Shown: positions 10,310 through 19,705 of the stretch, piece after piece
How the letters are laid out: every line of letters starts with the position of its first letter
Numbering within the stretch: position 1 is the first letter of the stretch
Source: Lujinxingiaceae bacterium
GTDB taxonomy: Bacteria; Myxococcota_A; Bradymonadia; Bradymonadales; Bradymonadaceae
Direction: 5' to 3'
Length of the DNA stretch: 41,597 nt
Assembly (NCBI GenBank): GCA_013697635.1
Contig: JACCWM010000011.1
Location: 1 to 41,597 of the forward strand
Position numbers and translations under genes: made by a program
The notes under the pieces: model-generated
Told to the model about the DNA's origin: nothing
The model's input: the letters and a program-made list of their open reading frames with translations, nothing else
Databases searched by the model: none

Positions 10310-13147
10310 TCATGGTTGGGCCAGGCAGTAGCCGACATCGTTGGCCAAAGGCGCGCATCGAAAGCCCTGGGCGCAGGTGCTTCGATGGAAAACGCCCGCG
10401 GTGCTGCCACCGGTGTACTGACAGAACTGATAACACAGGGTCTGAGCGCCATTGATCGCGCAAATCGAGTCTTGCCCGCAGGCTTGGCCGGGATGCGCGC
10501 AGGGCTCACCGGGGCTGACCTGCTCGACGATCGGCGCGCAGTGGCCGACCTCGGCGCTGAAGGGATAATTGAACAAGCAGGTCTCACCATCGGCGCAGCG
10601 ATGGGAGCTAGAGTCACCGTCGAACGGGTCACATTGCGCCGTGCACACCGGCGACAGGTTCGACTGGCCAAAGTAGGGCGAGAGCAGGGTCGAGACGAAG
10701 TCGAACTGCGTCGAGCGCGGGTAGAGACACTCCGAGCCCGGCACGCAATCGGAGGCAAAACAGCCCTGGCCGACGCCGATGTTGCCCGAGGCCGCGCAAA
10801 ATGGCTGCTCCTGCTCGACAATCGGTGGTGCGTTGGCCGCTCCCGCGAGATCGTTGGTGAGCGATGCAACGGGCTTGCAACTGCCCAGCCCGGCTGGACA
10901 GGCAGCGCTGTCGGAGAGCTTAAGGTCAGGGCTGCAGGCCCAACCGCATGCGCCGACATTGAAGTCGTCCGTGTGCGTCAAGGGCTGGCAGGACTGGCCC
11001 TGGGCGCAGGAGAGTGTGGGATGTTGCGCATCGCCCGTGGCGCAGTAAGACGTGCACTTGCCACGCTGTCCGCTTGGCCCGTAGTGCGCCGCGCTGTTTC
11101 CGTACTCGAGGCAATACAAGCCTTCAGCGCACTCACCGTGGTTGAGCCACGGATTGCAAGCCTGGCCCGGCGTGAGAGCTCCAATCGGCGCGCAGAGATT
11201 TCGCCAAGCGTCGTTGGGCTGCGAGTACATCGGCCGACAGCCCATCGCATCGCCATCGCAGCGCCAGCGGCGGTAGTGATCGGGCCCGTCGCAGCGCTGC
11301 TGGCAATAACCAAAGACGGCGTTGCCCATATCGATGCAGCTCGTCGCCGGCTGCGTGTCGTCATTAAGGCGCGTAAAGCTGTTGAGAATCTGGGTGGCAC
11401 CCAGGGCGTTGGCATCGTCGGTATCGATGCTGCCCCGCAGCAGCAACATCGCCACGGGGTCCTGGGCGACGAGCGCCAGATCCCGCTCGACGAAGAGCGC
11501 GTCATCGCCCGTGCGCCCTGCGCTCTGGGCGTCAAACACGTACAGATCGTAGCGGCCCGCCTCGAGTGTGCCGGCCTCGGTGGCTGCGCCCATCGTGAGG
11601 TTGCGGGCGAGCACCACGGCGTCGTCTTCGCCGCTGAGCGTTTGAGCATGCTCGATGGCCAAGACGTCAACCGCGCCCATGTCGACGATCGCGTGGCCAA
11701 GCGACACGCGCAGACGAATGGCGCCCATGGCCTCGAATGGTCCTGCCGCCAGCGAGAGCATCGCTGCGCTGCTCGGCGTGCTCGGCGTGCTCGGTAGCAC
11801 GGCCCACAGGCGCGTCTCACCGGCGGCAAGCGTGGTGGTCCAATCGACCAGGGGAAAGTCCGTGGCCGCGGCGCCCGCGGCGCGAACGACGACGCGGTGG
11901 CTGCCGGGTGTCAAGCGCATGAATCCAGAGACGGCATTCGGGCCGCCCTCATAGGCCTGCTCGAATCCAAGGCCTGCGATCAGTGGGTTGGCGGCGTTGC
12001 CCAGGTAGATGTCGAGCGCGCCGTGCTCCTGGGCCAGGTGCACGAAGTTTGCAAAGGCGTCCAGTTCCTGGGGTTGGGGGCAGGTGGCGTCGCGCAGGGC
12101 CTGAGCGCGCTCGCCGATGCGCCCGTCCGCGCCGGTAGGGCCGACCGCCACGTTGCAAATCGGGTGACAGCGCGCATAGCTGGCCTGGCCGTCGCGCTCC
12201 TCATAGGCGACGCACAGCAGTCCGTCCTCGCACTCCTGCTCGCCAGGTACGCAGCGCGCATAGGCTGTGGCGTTGCCGGCCGGGCGGCAATAGCCCTCGT
12301 CGCTGTCCAACGGGTGGCAGCTTGCCAGGGCACCGCAGCCGCCAGCCTCAAAGGGCGTGCAGTCTTTGGCGCAAAAACCCGCGCCAGCGCCGCCCAGACT
12401 CGCGCCGACTCCCACGCAGCTGTCGTCGCCTCCACAGCCATCCGAGGTATGACAAAGCGTCTGACACTGGCCCTGGATGCAACCAAGGCCCAGGCCACAG
12501 GTGTTGGCAAGCTCGCCCTGGGAGAGCGCCTGGCGCACGTCCCCACAGGACTCGCCATGGCCACGACCGCCGGCCGGATAGCAGAAATTGGCGCCGTTGC
12601 CGAACTCGTAGCAGTTCGCTCCCTGCGCGCTGCAGATAGCCGCACCACTGACCGTGCCGCTGCACTCGGCATCGCGGCAGGCGTTTAGCCGACAGCGCCC
12701 CTGGATGCAGCGCTCACCCTCGGAGCACTGGGAGTGGCTCGAGCAGACGGAATCGGCGTTGCTCGAGAGCACGAAGCAGCCCGTGCCGCTTGGACACTCA
12801 CCGCTGGCGCAAGTCGCCGAGCAGGTGCCGACCTCAAGGCCGCCCGCCCAACTGACGCAGGCGAGCGCGCCGGGCTGCTCCGCAAAAGGATTGCATTGCT
12901 GGCCCTCGCGCGTGCACGGCGCTTCGGTCCACGCGCATTGGGCCTCGAGACAGATCTGGCCCGGCAGGCATCCCGCGCACGCGTTGCCCGAGACGCACAC
13001 CGCGTCGATGCAGGACTCGCCTACGGCGCAGTCGTCGCCGCAGGGGTCGGCCTCGCAGCCCGAGCAGGCTGCCAGGCCGAGGATCAAGGCCAGGCTCACG
13101 AGAAAACCACAAAAGTGGGCGATCCGTCTCGAGGTTACAGCTCTCAT
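10310..13147 (-). CDS. Large Cys-rich lipoprotein with central DUF4397-like region
   Basis: A 945-residue protein. The signal peptide ends GLAACSGC (lipid Cys 28). Residues 30-355 are Cys-rich short repeats (CSEGERCIQGRC, CGLGLGCIQGQC). A Cys-poor beta-sandwich-like part follows, about 365-595, starting FANFVHLAQEHGALDIYLG and containing TPGSHRVVVRAAG and AGRYDLYVFDAQSAG, which matches the style of DUF4397. Residues 600-945 are Cys-rich again. It shares order and a linker motif (LRDATCP before the DUF4397 part) with the neighbouring 947-residue protein, so the two are paralogs. ATG 13147 has GAGG 5 nt upstream. A terminator hairpin ends about 12 nt before this start. Confidence 0.88.
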   Translation of the reverse strand: MRAVTSRRIAHFCGFLVSLALILGLAACSGCEADPCGDDCAVGESCIDAVCVSGNACAGCLPGQICLEAQCAWTEAPCTREGQQCNPFAEQPGALACVSWAGGLEVGTCSATCASGECPSGTGCFVLSSNADSVCSSHSQCSEGERCIQGRCRLNACRDAECSGTVSGAAICSAQGANCYEFGNGANFCYPAGGRGHGESCGDVRQALSQGELANTCGLGLGCIQGQCQTLCHTSDGCGGDDSCVGVGASLGGAGAGFCAKDCTPFEAGGCGALASCHPLDSDEGYCRPAGNATAYARCVPGEQECEDGLLCVAYEERDGQASYARCHPICNVAVGPTGADGRIGERAQALRDATCPQPQELDAFANFVHLAQEHGALDIYLGNAANPLIAGLGFEQAYEGGPNAVSGFMRLTPGSHRVVVRAAGAAATDFPLVDWTTTLAAGETRLWAVLPSTPSTPSSAAMLSLAAGPFEAMGAIRLRVSLGHAIVDMGAVDVLAIEHAQTLSGEDDAVVLARNLTMGAATEAGTLEAGRYDLYVFDAQSAGRTGDDALFVERDLALVAQDPVAMLLLRGSIDTDDANALGATQILNSFTRLNDDTQPATSCIDMGNAVFGYCQQRCDGPDHYRRWRCDGDAMGCRPMYSQPNDAWRNLCAPIGALTPGQACNPWLNHGECAEGLYCLEYGNSAAHYGPSGQRGKCTSYCATGDAQHPTLSCAQGQSCQPLTHTDDFNVGACGWACSPDLKLSDSAACPAGLGSCKPVASLTNDLAGAANAPPIVEQEQPFCAASGNIGVGQGCFASDCVPGSECLYPRSTQFDFVSTLLSPYFGQSNLSPVCTAQCDPFDGDSSSHRCADGETCLFNYPFSAEVGHCAPIVEQVSPGEPCAHPGQACGQDSICAINGAQTLCYQFCQYTGGSTAGVFHRSTCAQGFRCAPLANDVGYCLAQP

Positions 13148-13159
13148 AATGCCTCTTTG

Positions 13160-13203
13160 AAAAAACGAGAGCCCGTCTTCCGTATTTGGGGGAAGACGGG
13201 CTC
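13160..13203 (-). terminator. Intrinsic terminator after the 947-residue lipoprotein gene
   Basis: A 13-bp stem (GAGCCCGTCTTCC with GGAAGACGGGCTC, loop 13182-13190) is followed on the minus strand by TCGTTTTTTC. The T-run ends about 12 nt before the start codon of the next lipoprotein gene (13147). Confidence 0.85.
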
Positions 13204-13262
13204 AGGTGTGCTTCACGAGCCTTGCAATGAGCAGCCGTAAAGCGGCTGCTCGGGCTCGAATA

Positions 13263-16106
13263 TCAGGCGCCGCAGCGGCCCCATCCGGGCAGGATCTGGT
13301 TGCTGTTGTCGTCCTCCCAGGCGCGGCAAACCTCACCGCCCAGGCAGCCCGCGAGGGTATCAAAGTTGCAAACGCGCACACAAACGCCCTCGCCATCGCC
13401 GCCGTCGACGCAGAAGGCGTTGTCGCCGCAAAGCTTGCCGACGTCGGCGCGCGCGCAGCTCTGGTTGGCCGGTCGGCTCGGTCCGCTCTCGACGCAGTGA
13501 CCAACACCACCGCTGAAGGTGGGACCAGGCATGACCGGCGAGCAGGCCATGTTGGCCGGGCAATCGGTGGTGCTGGGGGCTGGCTTGAATGCCTGGCACA
13601 TCGGACGGCAGGTCGCCGTCTCACCCTGACGAAGCTCGTTGAAGGGCTCGACGAGAAGACCGTTGAAGGTCGGCACGGTCTTTGCGCACATGGCGCCCGG
13701 TACGCAGTTTTGCACGGTCGGCTGGCCGCAGTTGGCACCGACCGCTACCTCGCCCGAGCCATTGCATACGGCCAGGCCTTCGGTTGCATAGCAGGCCTTT
13801 TGATCAGCCGGGCAGCTCGCATCGGTGTAGTTCGTTCCGGGCTCGCAGCCGATACGGCACTCTCCCAGGTTGAGGAAGCCGCGAATCGGCGCGCAAATCT
13901 CATCGTCCGTGCAGCTAAGCGCGGCGTTGACCTGGGCGTTGGGCTCACAGTACGAGCGGCATGTGCCGCTGCCTGCGCCGTTGGTGTCGCAGGACAGTCC
14001 GTCGAGGCACTCGTTGGTCTCCTTGCAGGGGCCGCCCACTTCGCTCTGGCCGGACGGGAAGCACCACTGGCGCTCCGGTGAGCCTGGATTACAGGCGTTG
14101 GCGCCGCCGCCGCTGCAGGCACCGGTGCCGTAGTGGCTGTTGTCGGTGCAGTTCTCAAAGCAGATGCCCAGGCCCTGAATCGGGGCTTGTTGTCCGCCGA
14201 GCAAATCGATGCAGTTGCCCGAGAGCACACGCGCCGAAGCAGCCACGGAATGCGCGACGAACTCCAAGCGCAGATCCTGGTCGTCTTCGCTGTTGGCCGT
14301 TCCGATCAGGTAGATCGTCGCCACGTCGCCCGTGGTGACCTTGACGTCTTCGAACAAGACGATCTCGTTGCCCAGGGTGCGCTCGGTCGCCGGGAAGACG
14401 TAGACGTCGTAGCCAAGCGGCTCCGTGATCTCGGGATCCTGGTCGGTTTCGACGGCAACGAAGCTCGAGGCCTGCCCAAAGCTCAGCCCGTTAGCGAAGC
14501 GGCGATGATTGGCGACCAGATCGAAGCTCTCGCCGGCGCGCACGATGATCACGTCCACGACATCGGCGTCGGCCACGCCGTGAACCAGGCGAAGCTCGGT
14601 GGTGTCGCCAACGGCTGTCGGCGCCTGGCGAGGCTCGGCCACGGTCAAGATCTGAATCTTGACGTCTTCTTCGGAGTTCGGATCGGCGACCACGACCAGG
14701 TTGAGCGCCTCGTTACCCACGAGGGTGATGTTGTCCTCGAAGACTTTGACGCCATCAAGGTGCACCGAGACCGTATGGGTTCCGATAGCAAGCGTGAGGA
14801 AGTCGCCATTGTTGGCGAGCTCACCAAAGGCCAAACCTTCGGCCAGGGGCGCGCCGTTGAGGTGGATGTCGGCCGCGCCAATGCCTTCGGCCAGGTGCGC
14901 CAGACGCACGAACGACTGGGGCAAGGCGCCCGGGCAGGTCGCATCGCGCAGCTCCTTGGTGGCCAGCGTCGGGTTACAAAGTGGCAGGCAGCGCGCGTGG
15001 CCCGTGGTCACACCAAAACACCATGTGCCGCTTGGGCATTGGGTGGTGTCGCTGCTGGCATCGCACTTGGCATAGGGCTCGGCGCTGTTGTCGGCCTTGA
15101 GCAGGCACATGCCGTCGGTGTTCGAGATCGGCAGACAGCTCTTGTCGTCGGCGCAGTTCTGCTCGTCGATGTTGTAGGGATTGCATCGATCGCCACAGAT
15201 GCCCGCGCCCTGAAACAAGTTGATGTCGTCGCCGATGCAGCCCTCGTCGCTCTTAGAGCAGGGGGTGTTCGCATTGCAGGGCTCGGCGCAAAAGGTCTTG
15301 AAGGTCGAGGTCTGGCTCAGATCGAGGATTGGGATGCGGCTGACGCAAACCAGGCCGCTCTTGCAAGGCTGAGCGCGCGCACACTCGTCGCCGAGTTGGC
15401 GGGTACCAGCAGGCACGCACAGGTTGGCGTAGTTTCGGTACGCGTCGGTCTCACGGCTGCAGGTCGAGCCGTTTGGAAACTTCGACGGATCGGCCTGAGC
15501 AATCTGGTCACACGTGGCCTGACCGTTCAACACACCCGCGCACTCCGAGGGACGGCAGGCCTTGCGGTCGATACAAATCGAGCCGGGCGTACAGGTATAG
15601 GAGACGGCGTTGCCGGCGCTCGAGCCGAGCACACAGGCTTCATAGCACTTGGGGCCGGCACCCATGTCGTGGCAGGCAAAACCGGGACGCTCGAGGCGAT
15701 TGAGGTCACAGTTCTGACCGACGGCCGTGCACTGGCGAGGAAGCTCGATGCAGGCGCCTTCCTGGCACTCGCTACCAATCGGACAGCTATTGGTGGCGTC
15801 ACACTGCTTGGCAACGCAGGCACTGCTGATGCAGACCCGCCCAGCCGCGCATTGGTCGTTGCCCGAGCAGCTCGTGCGCGTGACGCATTCAAAGTTGGAG
15901 GTGCACTGCTGGTGGCCCAGGCACTCGTCATCGGTGCGGCAATCCACGATCTCAAGCGCGCATTTGCCGTCAAGGCAGACGTTTCCTGCTTTGCAGTCTT
16001 GGTCGTTCGAGCAGCTAAGCTCGTCTTCCGGCCCACATGCTGACAAAAAGGCCAGACAAAGACTCAGAAAGCTAAATAACAGGAACCTGGGGAACGCGTG
16101 CGACAT
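13263..16106 (-). CDS. Large Cys-rich lipoprotein with two DUF4397-like units
   Basis: A 947-residue protein with lipoprotein signal FLSACG (lipid Cys 24). Residues 30-395 are Cys-rich short repeats (CKAGNVCLDGKC, CAAGRVCISSAC). Two DUF4397-like units follow: about 399-490 (FVRLAHLAEGIGAADIHLNG; LTLAIGTHTVSVHLDG) and about 495-640 (LRLVHGVADADVVDVIIVRA; EPLGYDVYVFPA). A second Cys-rich region runs to the C-terminus. DUF4397 units resemble beta-sandwich domains of cell-surface proteins; their ligands are unknown. ATG 16106 has a strong GGAGGAG site, and a promoter candidate lies at 16162-16190. A terminator follows the gene. Confidence 0.88.
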   Translation of the reverse strand: MSHAFPRFLLFSFLSLCLAFLSACGPEDELSCSNDQDCKAGNVCLDGKCALEIVDCRTDDECLGHQQCTSNFECVTRTSCSGNDQCAAGRVCISSACVAKQCDATNSCPIGSECQEGACIELPRQCTAVGQNCDLNRLERPGFACHDMGAGPKCYEACVLGSSAGNAVSYTCTPGSICIDRKACRPSECAGVLNGQATCDQIAQADPSKFPNGSTCSRETDAYRNYANLCVPAGTRQLGDECARAQPCKSGLVCVSRIPILDLSQTSTFKTFCAEPCNANTPCSKSDEGCIGDDINLFQGAGICGDRCNPYNIDEQNCADDKSCLPISNTDGMCLLKADNSAEPYAKCDASSDTTQCPSGTWCFGVTTGHARCLPLCNPTLATKELRDATCPGALPQSFVRLAHLAEGIGAADIHLNGAPLAEGLAFGELANNGDFLTLAIGTHTVSVHLDGVKVFEDNITLVGNEALNLVVVADPNSEEDVKIQILTVAEPRQAPTAVGDTTELRLVHGVADADVVDVIIVRAGESFDLVANHRRFANGLSFGQASSFVAVETDQDPEITEPLGYDVYVFPATERTLGNEIVLFEDVKVTTGDVATIYLIGTANSEDDQDLRLEFVAHSVAASARVLSGNCIDLLGGQQAPIQGLGICFENCTDNSHYGTGACSGGGANACNPGSPERQWCFPSGQSEVGGPCKETNECLDGLSCDTNGAGSGTCRSYCEPNAQVNAALSCTDDEICAPIRGFLNLGECRIGCEPGTNYTDASCPADQKACYATEGLAVCNGSGEVAVGANCGQPTVQNCVPGAMCAKTVPTFNGLLVEPFNELRQGETATCRPMCQAFKPAPSTTDCPANMACSPVMPGPTFSGGVGHCVESGPSRPANQSCARADVGKLCGDNAFCVDGGDGEGVCVRVCNFDTLAGCLGGEVCRAWEDDNSNQILPGWGRCGA

Positions 16107-16161
16107 ATCTCCTCCACAAAAACGCCAACTTAGGGCAAAAACTCAAGACTACAGCTGGCGA

Positions 16162-16190
16162 ACCTTATTGAAAGGCCGGAACGGTGTCAA
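16162..16190 (-). promoter_or_regulatory. Sigma-70-like promoter of the lipoprotein gene cluster
   Basis: On the minus strand TTGACA (16185-16190), a 17-nt spacer and TAAGGT (16162-16167) lie about 55 nt upstream of ATG 16106. The rest of the 252-nt gap (16107-16358) holds only a 7-bp hairpin (16267-16287) and a short CA run. Confidence 0.5.
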
Positions 16191-16358
16191 TGAACACTTC
16201 CTGACCCGCATCTGGCCTCACACACACACGAACCGACGAATTTGCGCGGGCCAGCGCGCCAGACTGCTTGCGCCTTACACGCGCAAGGCATGCGAGACGA
16301 TGTGCAATAAGCGTTCCGTAAGTTTTTGAACGGGGGCGGCTGAGGGCAGGGCGCGGAC

Positions 16359-17435
16359 TTAGTGAAGCCCGAGGTGGGGGAAATCGCGCAACAGCTCACG
16401 GCCCTCGCTGTGGTGCGAGAGATGCGCTATCTGGGCCATTATGGCCGACTCCAGGCGCAAGCCTTGCTCGCCGAAGAGCTCGTCGCTGCCGCGGTAGGTC
16501 TCGTCGATCAGGGTGAGCATCTGCTTGAGCCGGCCGACGAGATAATTGGACGAAGCAAAAGAAAAGCTCGAGCCGTCGAGCATCGTGGCGCGCACTTGAC
16601 GCTCATTCTTGGCCCGAGAGATCGCACGAAAATTGGCTACGAGCATCTGCCAATAGGTGCCCATGAGCTCGGCAAAGAGCGGTTGCAGGCTCGAGGCCTG
16701 GCGTGAGGGTTGATTGAGTGCGATCTCAATGTCCGGGGCGGGCAGGCGCATCGCGTCGAGGCGCTCGAGGTAATCGCGAAGGGCAGGGTAGGCCAGCATC
16801 CGCGCGCGCCCACTGGGGTCACGAAAGTATTGGCCCAGCGCGCCGTAAAGCGCGAAGTCGGCCACGCTGGGATAGCCCTCGAACAGGTACAACGGACCCT
16901 GGTTGAGCAGGACATCGAGCGCGTTTAAGAGGCGATCGCGTGAATTCTCCAACGTCACGGCGTTCGAGGCGCGAACGCCCATGTGCTCGATGCTCTTCTT
17001 GACCGCGCGTGAGCCCAGGCGCCCGGCCGCCGAGGAGAGGCCGGGCAGGTTGTGGGCCAATTCGTTGCCGATGATCCGTGAGACCTCGTCGCTATCGCTG
17101 CGGTTGGTCCAGCGAGAGTAGAGCACCCAGCGAACTACCCACTCGTCGGCGAAGTCCTCCAACAACCAGCAAAGCGCGGCGTGGTGGCTGTTTTGCGGTA
17201 GCATCGGGCGCGCGCTGAGGGCCATGACGTGCTGCGCGATGTGCGTCGAATCGCTCAACGCCCAATCGCCGTCACGCAGCATGGGCACCGCCGTGCGCCC
17301 GGTCAGCTTCTTGATCACCGTATAGCGATTGATCGCGTTTTGCGTGCTCAGCTTGCACGCCAGGCCGCTGTAACCGATCAGGGCCGAGACCTTGGCCGAA
17401 TAGGGGCTGACGCTGTTTACGTACAAGGTGTACAT
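16359..17435 (-). CDS. Glutathione S-transferase-like protein with C-terminal extension
   Basis: The 358-residue protein begins with a thioredoxin-fold GST domain (MYTLYVNSVSPYSAKVSALI). It has the cis-Pro motif AVPML (49-53) and the Asp-Ser pair that binds the glutathione gamma-glutamyl group (SDSTHI, 61-66). The helical GST C-domain follows, with YPSVADFALYGALGQYF as its N-cap region. About 130 further residues after the GST core make it longer than ordinary GSTs (about 210). The active-site position reads SPYS, Ser rather than Cys, so conjugation or binding is likelier than thiol-disulfide exchange. ATG 17435 has GGAG 5 nt upstream. It lies 42 nt after an unknown gene on the same strand, probably one operon. 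Confidence 0.85.
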   Translation of the reverse strand: MYTLYVNSVSPYSAKVSALIGYSGLACKLSTQNAINRYTVIKKLTGRTAVPMLRDGDWALSDSTHIAQHVMALSARPMLPQNSHHAALCWLLEDFADEWVVRWVLYSRWTNRSDSDEVSRIIGNELAHNLPGLSSAAGRLGSRAVKKSIEHMGVRASNAVTLENSRDRLLNALDVLLNQGPLYLFEGYPSVADFALYGALGQYFRDPSGRARMLAYPALRDYLERLDAMRLPAPDIEIALNQPSRQASSLQPLFAELMGTYWQMLVANFRAISRAKNERQVRATMLDGSSFSFASSNYLVGRLKQMLTLIDETYRGSDELFGEQGLRLESAIMAQIAHLSHHSEGRELLRDFPHLGLH

Positions 17436-17477
17436 CGGGACTCCGTAACCAGTGAGGGTGCAGGGGTGAGTCGAGCC

Positions 17478-17972
17478 TCAACAACTTACGGTTTGTGGCG
17501 CACAACGCAAGCCGATCAAATCGTCGACCTCCAGGCCAAACAACTCGACGACAACCCGCTCGATCGCCGCGTGCGTAGCAAGGGCGTCCGGCGCACTCGC
17601 CGCCTTCATGGCAGCGAGGAGCATGCTCAATTGTACCTCGGCGCCGCGTGAGATCGCGGGCCAGGGCAGGCGCGCGATCAGCATAGGGCTGGTCGCACCG
17701 GCGTCGGTGCCGCGCATCCAGCGGCATAGGTCACCGAGCAATTGTGAGCCTAAAACGGCTGCAACCGCCCCCCAATCCAGGCTTTGTGGACCCGCTCGGG
17801 CGACCAGATAGACGAGCGGTTCATCGGCCACCGCCACAGCGAGCGCGTCGGCTGCGGGCCGCTCGCAGACGTCGAAATGCTCGCCCAACCTGGCGAGTTC
17901 GCCTCGAACGATCTTGGCAAAGACGCCCTGGTGGGCCATATCCTCTTGGTGCGTGTTCTTTGTCGAATTCAT
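17478..17972 (-). CDS. Hypothetical protein, about 164 residues
   Basis: A mixed alpha/beta, Ala/Leu-rich soluble protein (ARLGEHFDVCERPAADALAV; then VLGSQLLGDLCRW; C-terminal ERVVVELFGLEVDDLIGL). I recognise no family. The start ATG 17972 is chosen over an upstream codon at 18011 because GGAGAG lies just upstream. That leaves only 16 bp to the divergent HD-protein start at 17989. Immediate downstream placement of the GST gene suggests a shared operon. The shape (an early hydrophobic strand pair and a C-terminal helix pair) could suit a small partner or chaperone, but this is a guess. Confidence 0.7.
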   Translation of the reverse strand: MNSTKNTHQEDMAHQGVFAKIVRGELARLGEHFDVCERPAADALAVAVADEPLVYLVARAGPQSLDWGAVAAVLGSQLLGDLCRWMRGTDAGATSPMLIARLPWPAISRGAEVQLSMLLAAMKAASAPDALATHAAIERVVVELFGLEVDDLIGLRCAPQTVSC

Positions 17973-17988
17973 CAGCTCTCCAGATGCC

Positions 17989-19401
17989 ATGAAGAAAAGA
18001 CAACCTGCCATTCTTTTGCCCGAGCTCGGGCTGAGCGCTCACCGCACCGGGAGTTTGCGCATCCCGGAGGGGCGCAATATAGCGATCACCGAGCGCGTGC
18101 GCGAGGTGATCGATCACCCGGCCTTTCAGCGGCTTCGTCGCGTGCGCATGTTGGGCCCGACGCATCTGGTTTATCCCGGCGCCGTGCACACGCGCTTTGA
18201 GCACAGCCTGGGCGTCTATGGCTGCGTGCAGTGGTATTTGCTCGAGCTGCTGCGTACCCCAAGCTTTGCGGACAGCGCCACCGAGCAGGATTTGCTCACG
18301 GTGCTCGCCGCCGGGCTGCTTCACGACATCGGCCACTATCCCTTTGCACACAGCCTCGAGGCGCTGCATCTCAAGGGCCGCGATACACCGCGCCACGAGG
18401 AGGTCGGTGGGCAGATCATCCACGGTGAGTTTGAGCACTTGCGCGGCGTGGAGTCGATAGCGTCGCTGCTTCGACGTCGCTGGGGCGTCGATCCTGAGCG
18501 CGTGATCAGGCTTTGCACCGGTCGACTCGGCCGTCGCCCTTCCAAGATCGATCGGATCTTGCACTCGATCATCTCGAGCACGATCGACGCCGACAAGATG
18601 GATTACCTCGAGCGCGACAGCCACCACATGGGCGTGCCCTATGGTCGAAACTACGATCGCGACCGCCTGCTGGCCGGCCTCACGCTCAACCAGGGCGAGG
18701 ACGCGATCGCGATCTCGTCGAAGGGCAAAGTCTCCGCCGAGATGTTCGTCTTTAGCCGCTATACGATGTTTAGCGAGGTGTACTGGCACCATACCGTGCG
18801 CGCGGCCAGCGCCATGGTCGAGAGCGCGCTTGCGGCCTTTCACAGCCGTTCATCGCTTGATGCGGCCGACTTTCTCACCCAGTTGTTGAGTTGTAATGAC
18901 GATGAGTTCTTGGCCTGGCTTTGCCACACTACGCCGGCCGGCAGCGCCACGCAGTATCTGGTGAGCGGAATGCTCGCCAACCAGCGCAGCCTCTACAAGC
19001 GCGTTGCAACCTTTAGCCGCGTCTACGTCGAGGCCTCCAAACAAAAGGCCTACGAGCGCATTTATGCCATGGAGAGCGCCGCGCTCTACGATCTGACCTC
19101 ACGGCTGACCGCGCGCCTCTCGGCGGTGGTTGGACGCTCGCTGCATCCGGCCGACGTGATCATCGACATTCCACCACGCGACAAGGATCGCCTCGAGAGC
19201 GTCGAGGTCGTCTACGCCGATGTCAGCGGCCAGCGCCACTATCCGCTCCACCAGCTCTCACGCGTGGTGGCCGGTATTCAGGATGACTTCATCGCCGTGG
19301 TTAAGAAGATTCGCATTTTTGCAGAGCCGCGCCTGGCCGCCGAGCTGCGTGGGCGCGCCGATCTCGAGCAGATCATCGTCTCCGAGATTTTGCGAAACTA
19401 G
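17989..19401 (+). CDS. HD-superfamily phosphohydrolase (COG1078-like)
   Basis: The 470-residue protein carries the HD metal-binding set: His72 (HTRFEHSLGVYG), His112-Asp113 (GLLHDIGHYPFAHSLE) and Asp200 (STIDADKMDYLERDSHHMGV). The last is the characteristic COG1078 signature. Relatives hydrolyse nucleotides, for example dGTPase/SAMHD1-like dNTP triphosphohydrolases, but the substrate is not defined by sequence. Length suits the family. I use ATG 17989, which starts MKKRQPAILLPELG; a longer frame from 17914 would overlap the divergent gene, and no clear ribosome site is visible. It ends 26 nt from the convergent small gene at 19428. Confidence 0.9.
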   Translation: MKKRQPAILLPELGLSAHRTGSLRIPEGRNIAITERVREVIDHPAFQRLRRVRMLGPTHLVYPGAVHTRFEHSLGVYGCVQWYLLELLRTPSFADSATEQDLLTVLAAGLLHDIGHYPFAHSLEALHLKGRDTPRHEEVGGQIIHGEFEHLRGVESIASLLRRRWGVDPERVIRLCTGRLGRRPSKIDRILHSIISSTIDADKMDYLERDSHHMGVPYGRNYDRDRLLAGLTLNQGEDAIAISSKGKVSAEMFVFSRYTMFSEVYWHHTVRAASAMVESALAAFHSRSSLDAADFLTQLLSCNDDEFLAWLCHTTPAGSATQYLVSGMLANQRSLYKRVATFSRVYVEASKQKAYERIYAMESAALYDLTSRLTARLSAVVGRSLHPADVIIDIPPRDKDRLESVEVVYADVSGQRHYPLHQLSRVVAGIQDDFIAVVKKIRIFAEPRLAAELRGRADLEQIIVSEILRN

Positions 19402-19427
19402 AAACTAGGAGTGCGGATCGTGCGGAT

Positions 19428-19580
19428 CTAAGGCGTGTGGCTGTTGGGCGTCGAGGCTTCGTGGCGCTTGTCTTCTTCGATCTCGCGCTCCTCTTTTCGC
19501 AGGATCGCGATGAACGCGATGGCCAAAATGGTGGCCGGAATGGCGATATAAAGCGCAACAATGAGCATACTGTCGACCAT
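19428..19580 (-). CDS. Small single-span membrane protein, 50 residues
   Basis: ATG 19580 begins a 50-codon frame: MVDSMLIVALYIAIPATILA, a continuing hydrophobic helix to about residue 27, then a charged tail (LRKEEREIEEDKRHEAST). GAGG lies 6 nt upstream, which supports real translation. One membrane helix with a charged C-terminus resembles the small accessory subunits of respiratory complexes, but no family motif (such as that of CcoS) is present. No co-directional partner is adjacent. Many annotators would miss it because of its length. Confidence 0.65.
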   Translation of the reverse strand: MVDSMLIVALYIAIPATILAIAFIAILRKEEREIEEDKRHEASTPNSHTP

Positions 19581-19705
19581 GATTTACCTCTACAAAGTGA
19601 TCGGCGCGTGTCGTGAACATCGCCTCGTTGCGAGCGCAGTCGATCAGACTGGGCACACAACGGGCGTGGGCGTTCAGAACAAGCTAAACACTCTTGCAGT
19701 ATTGG

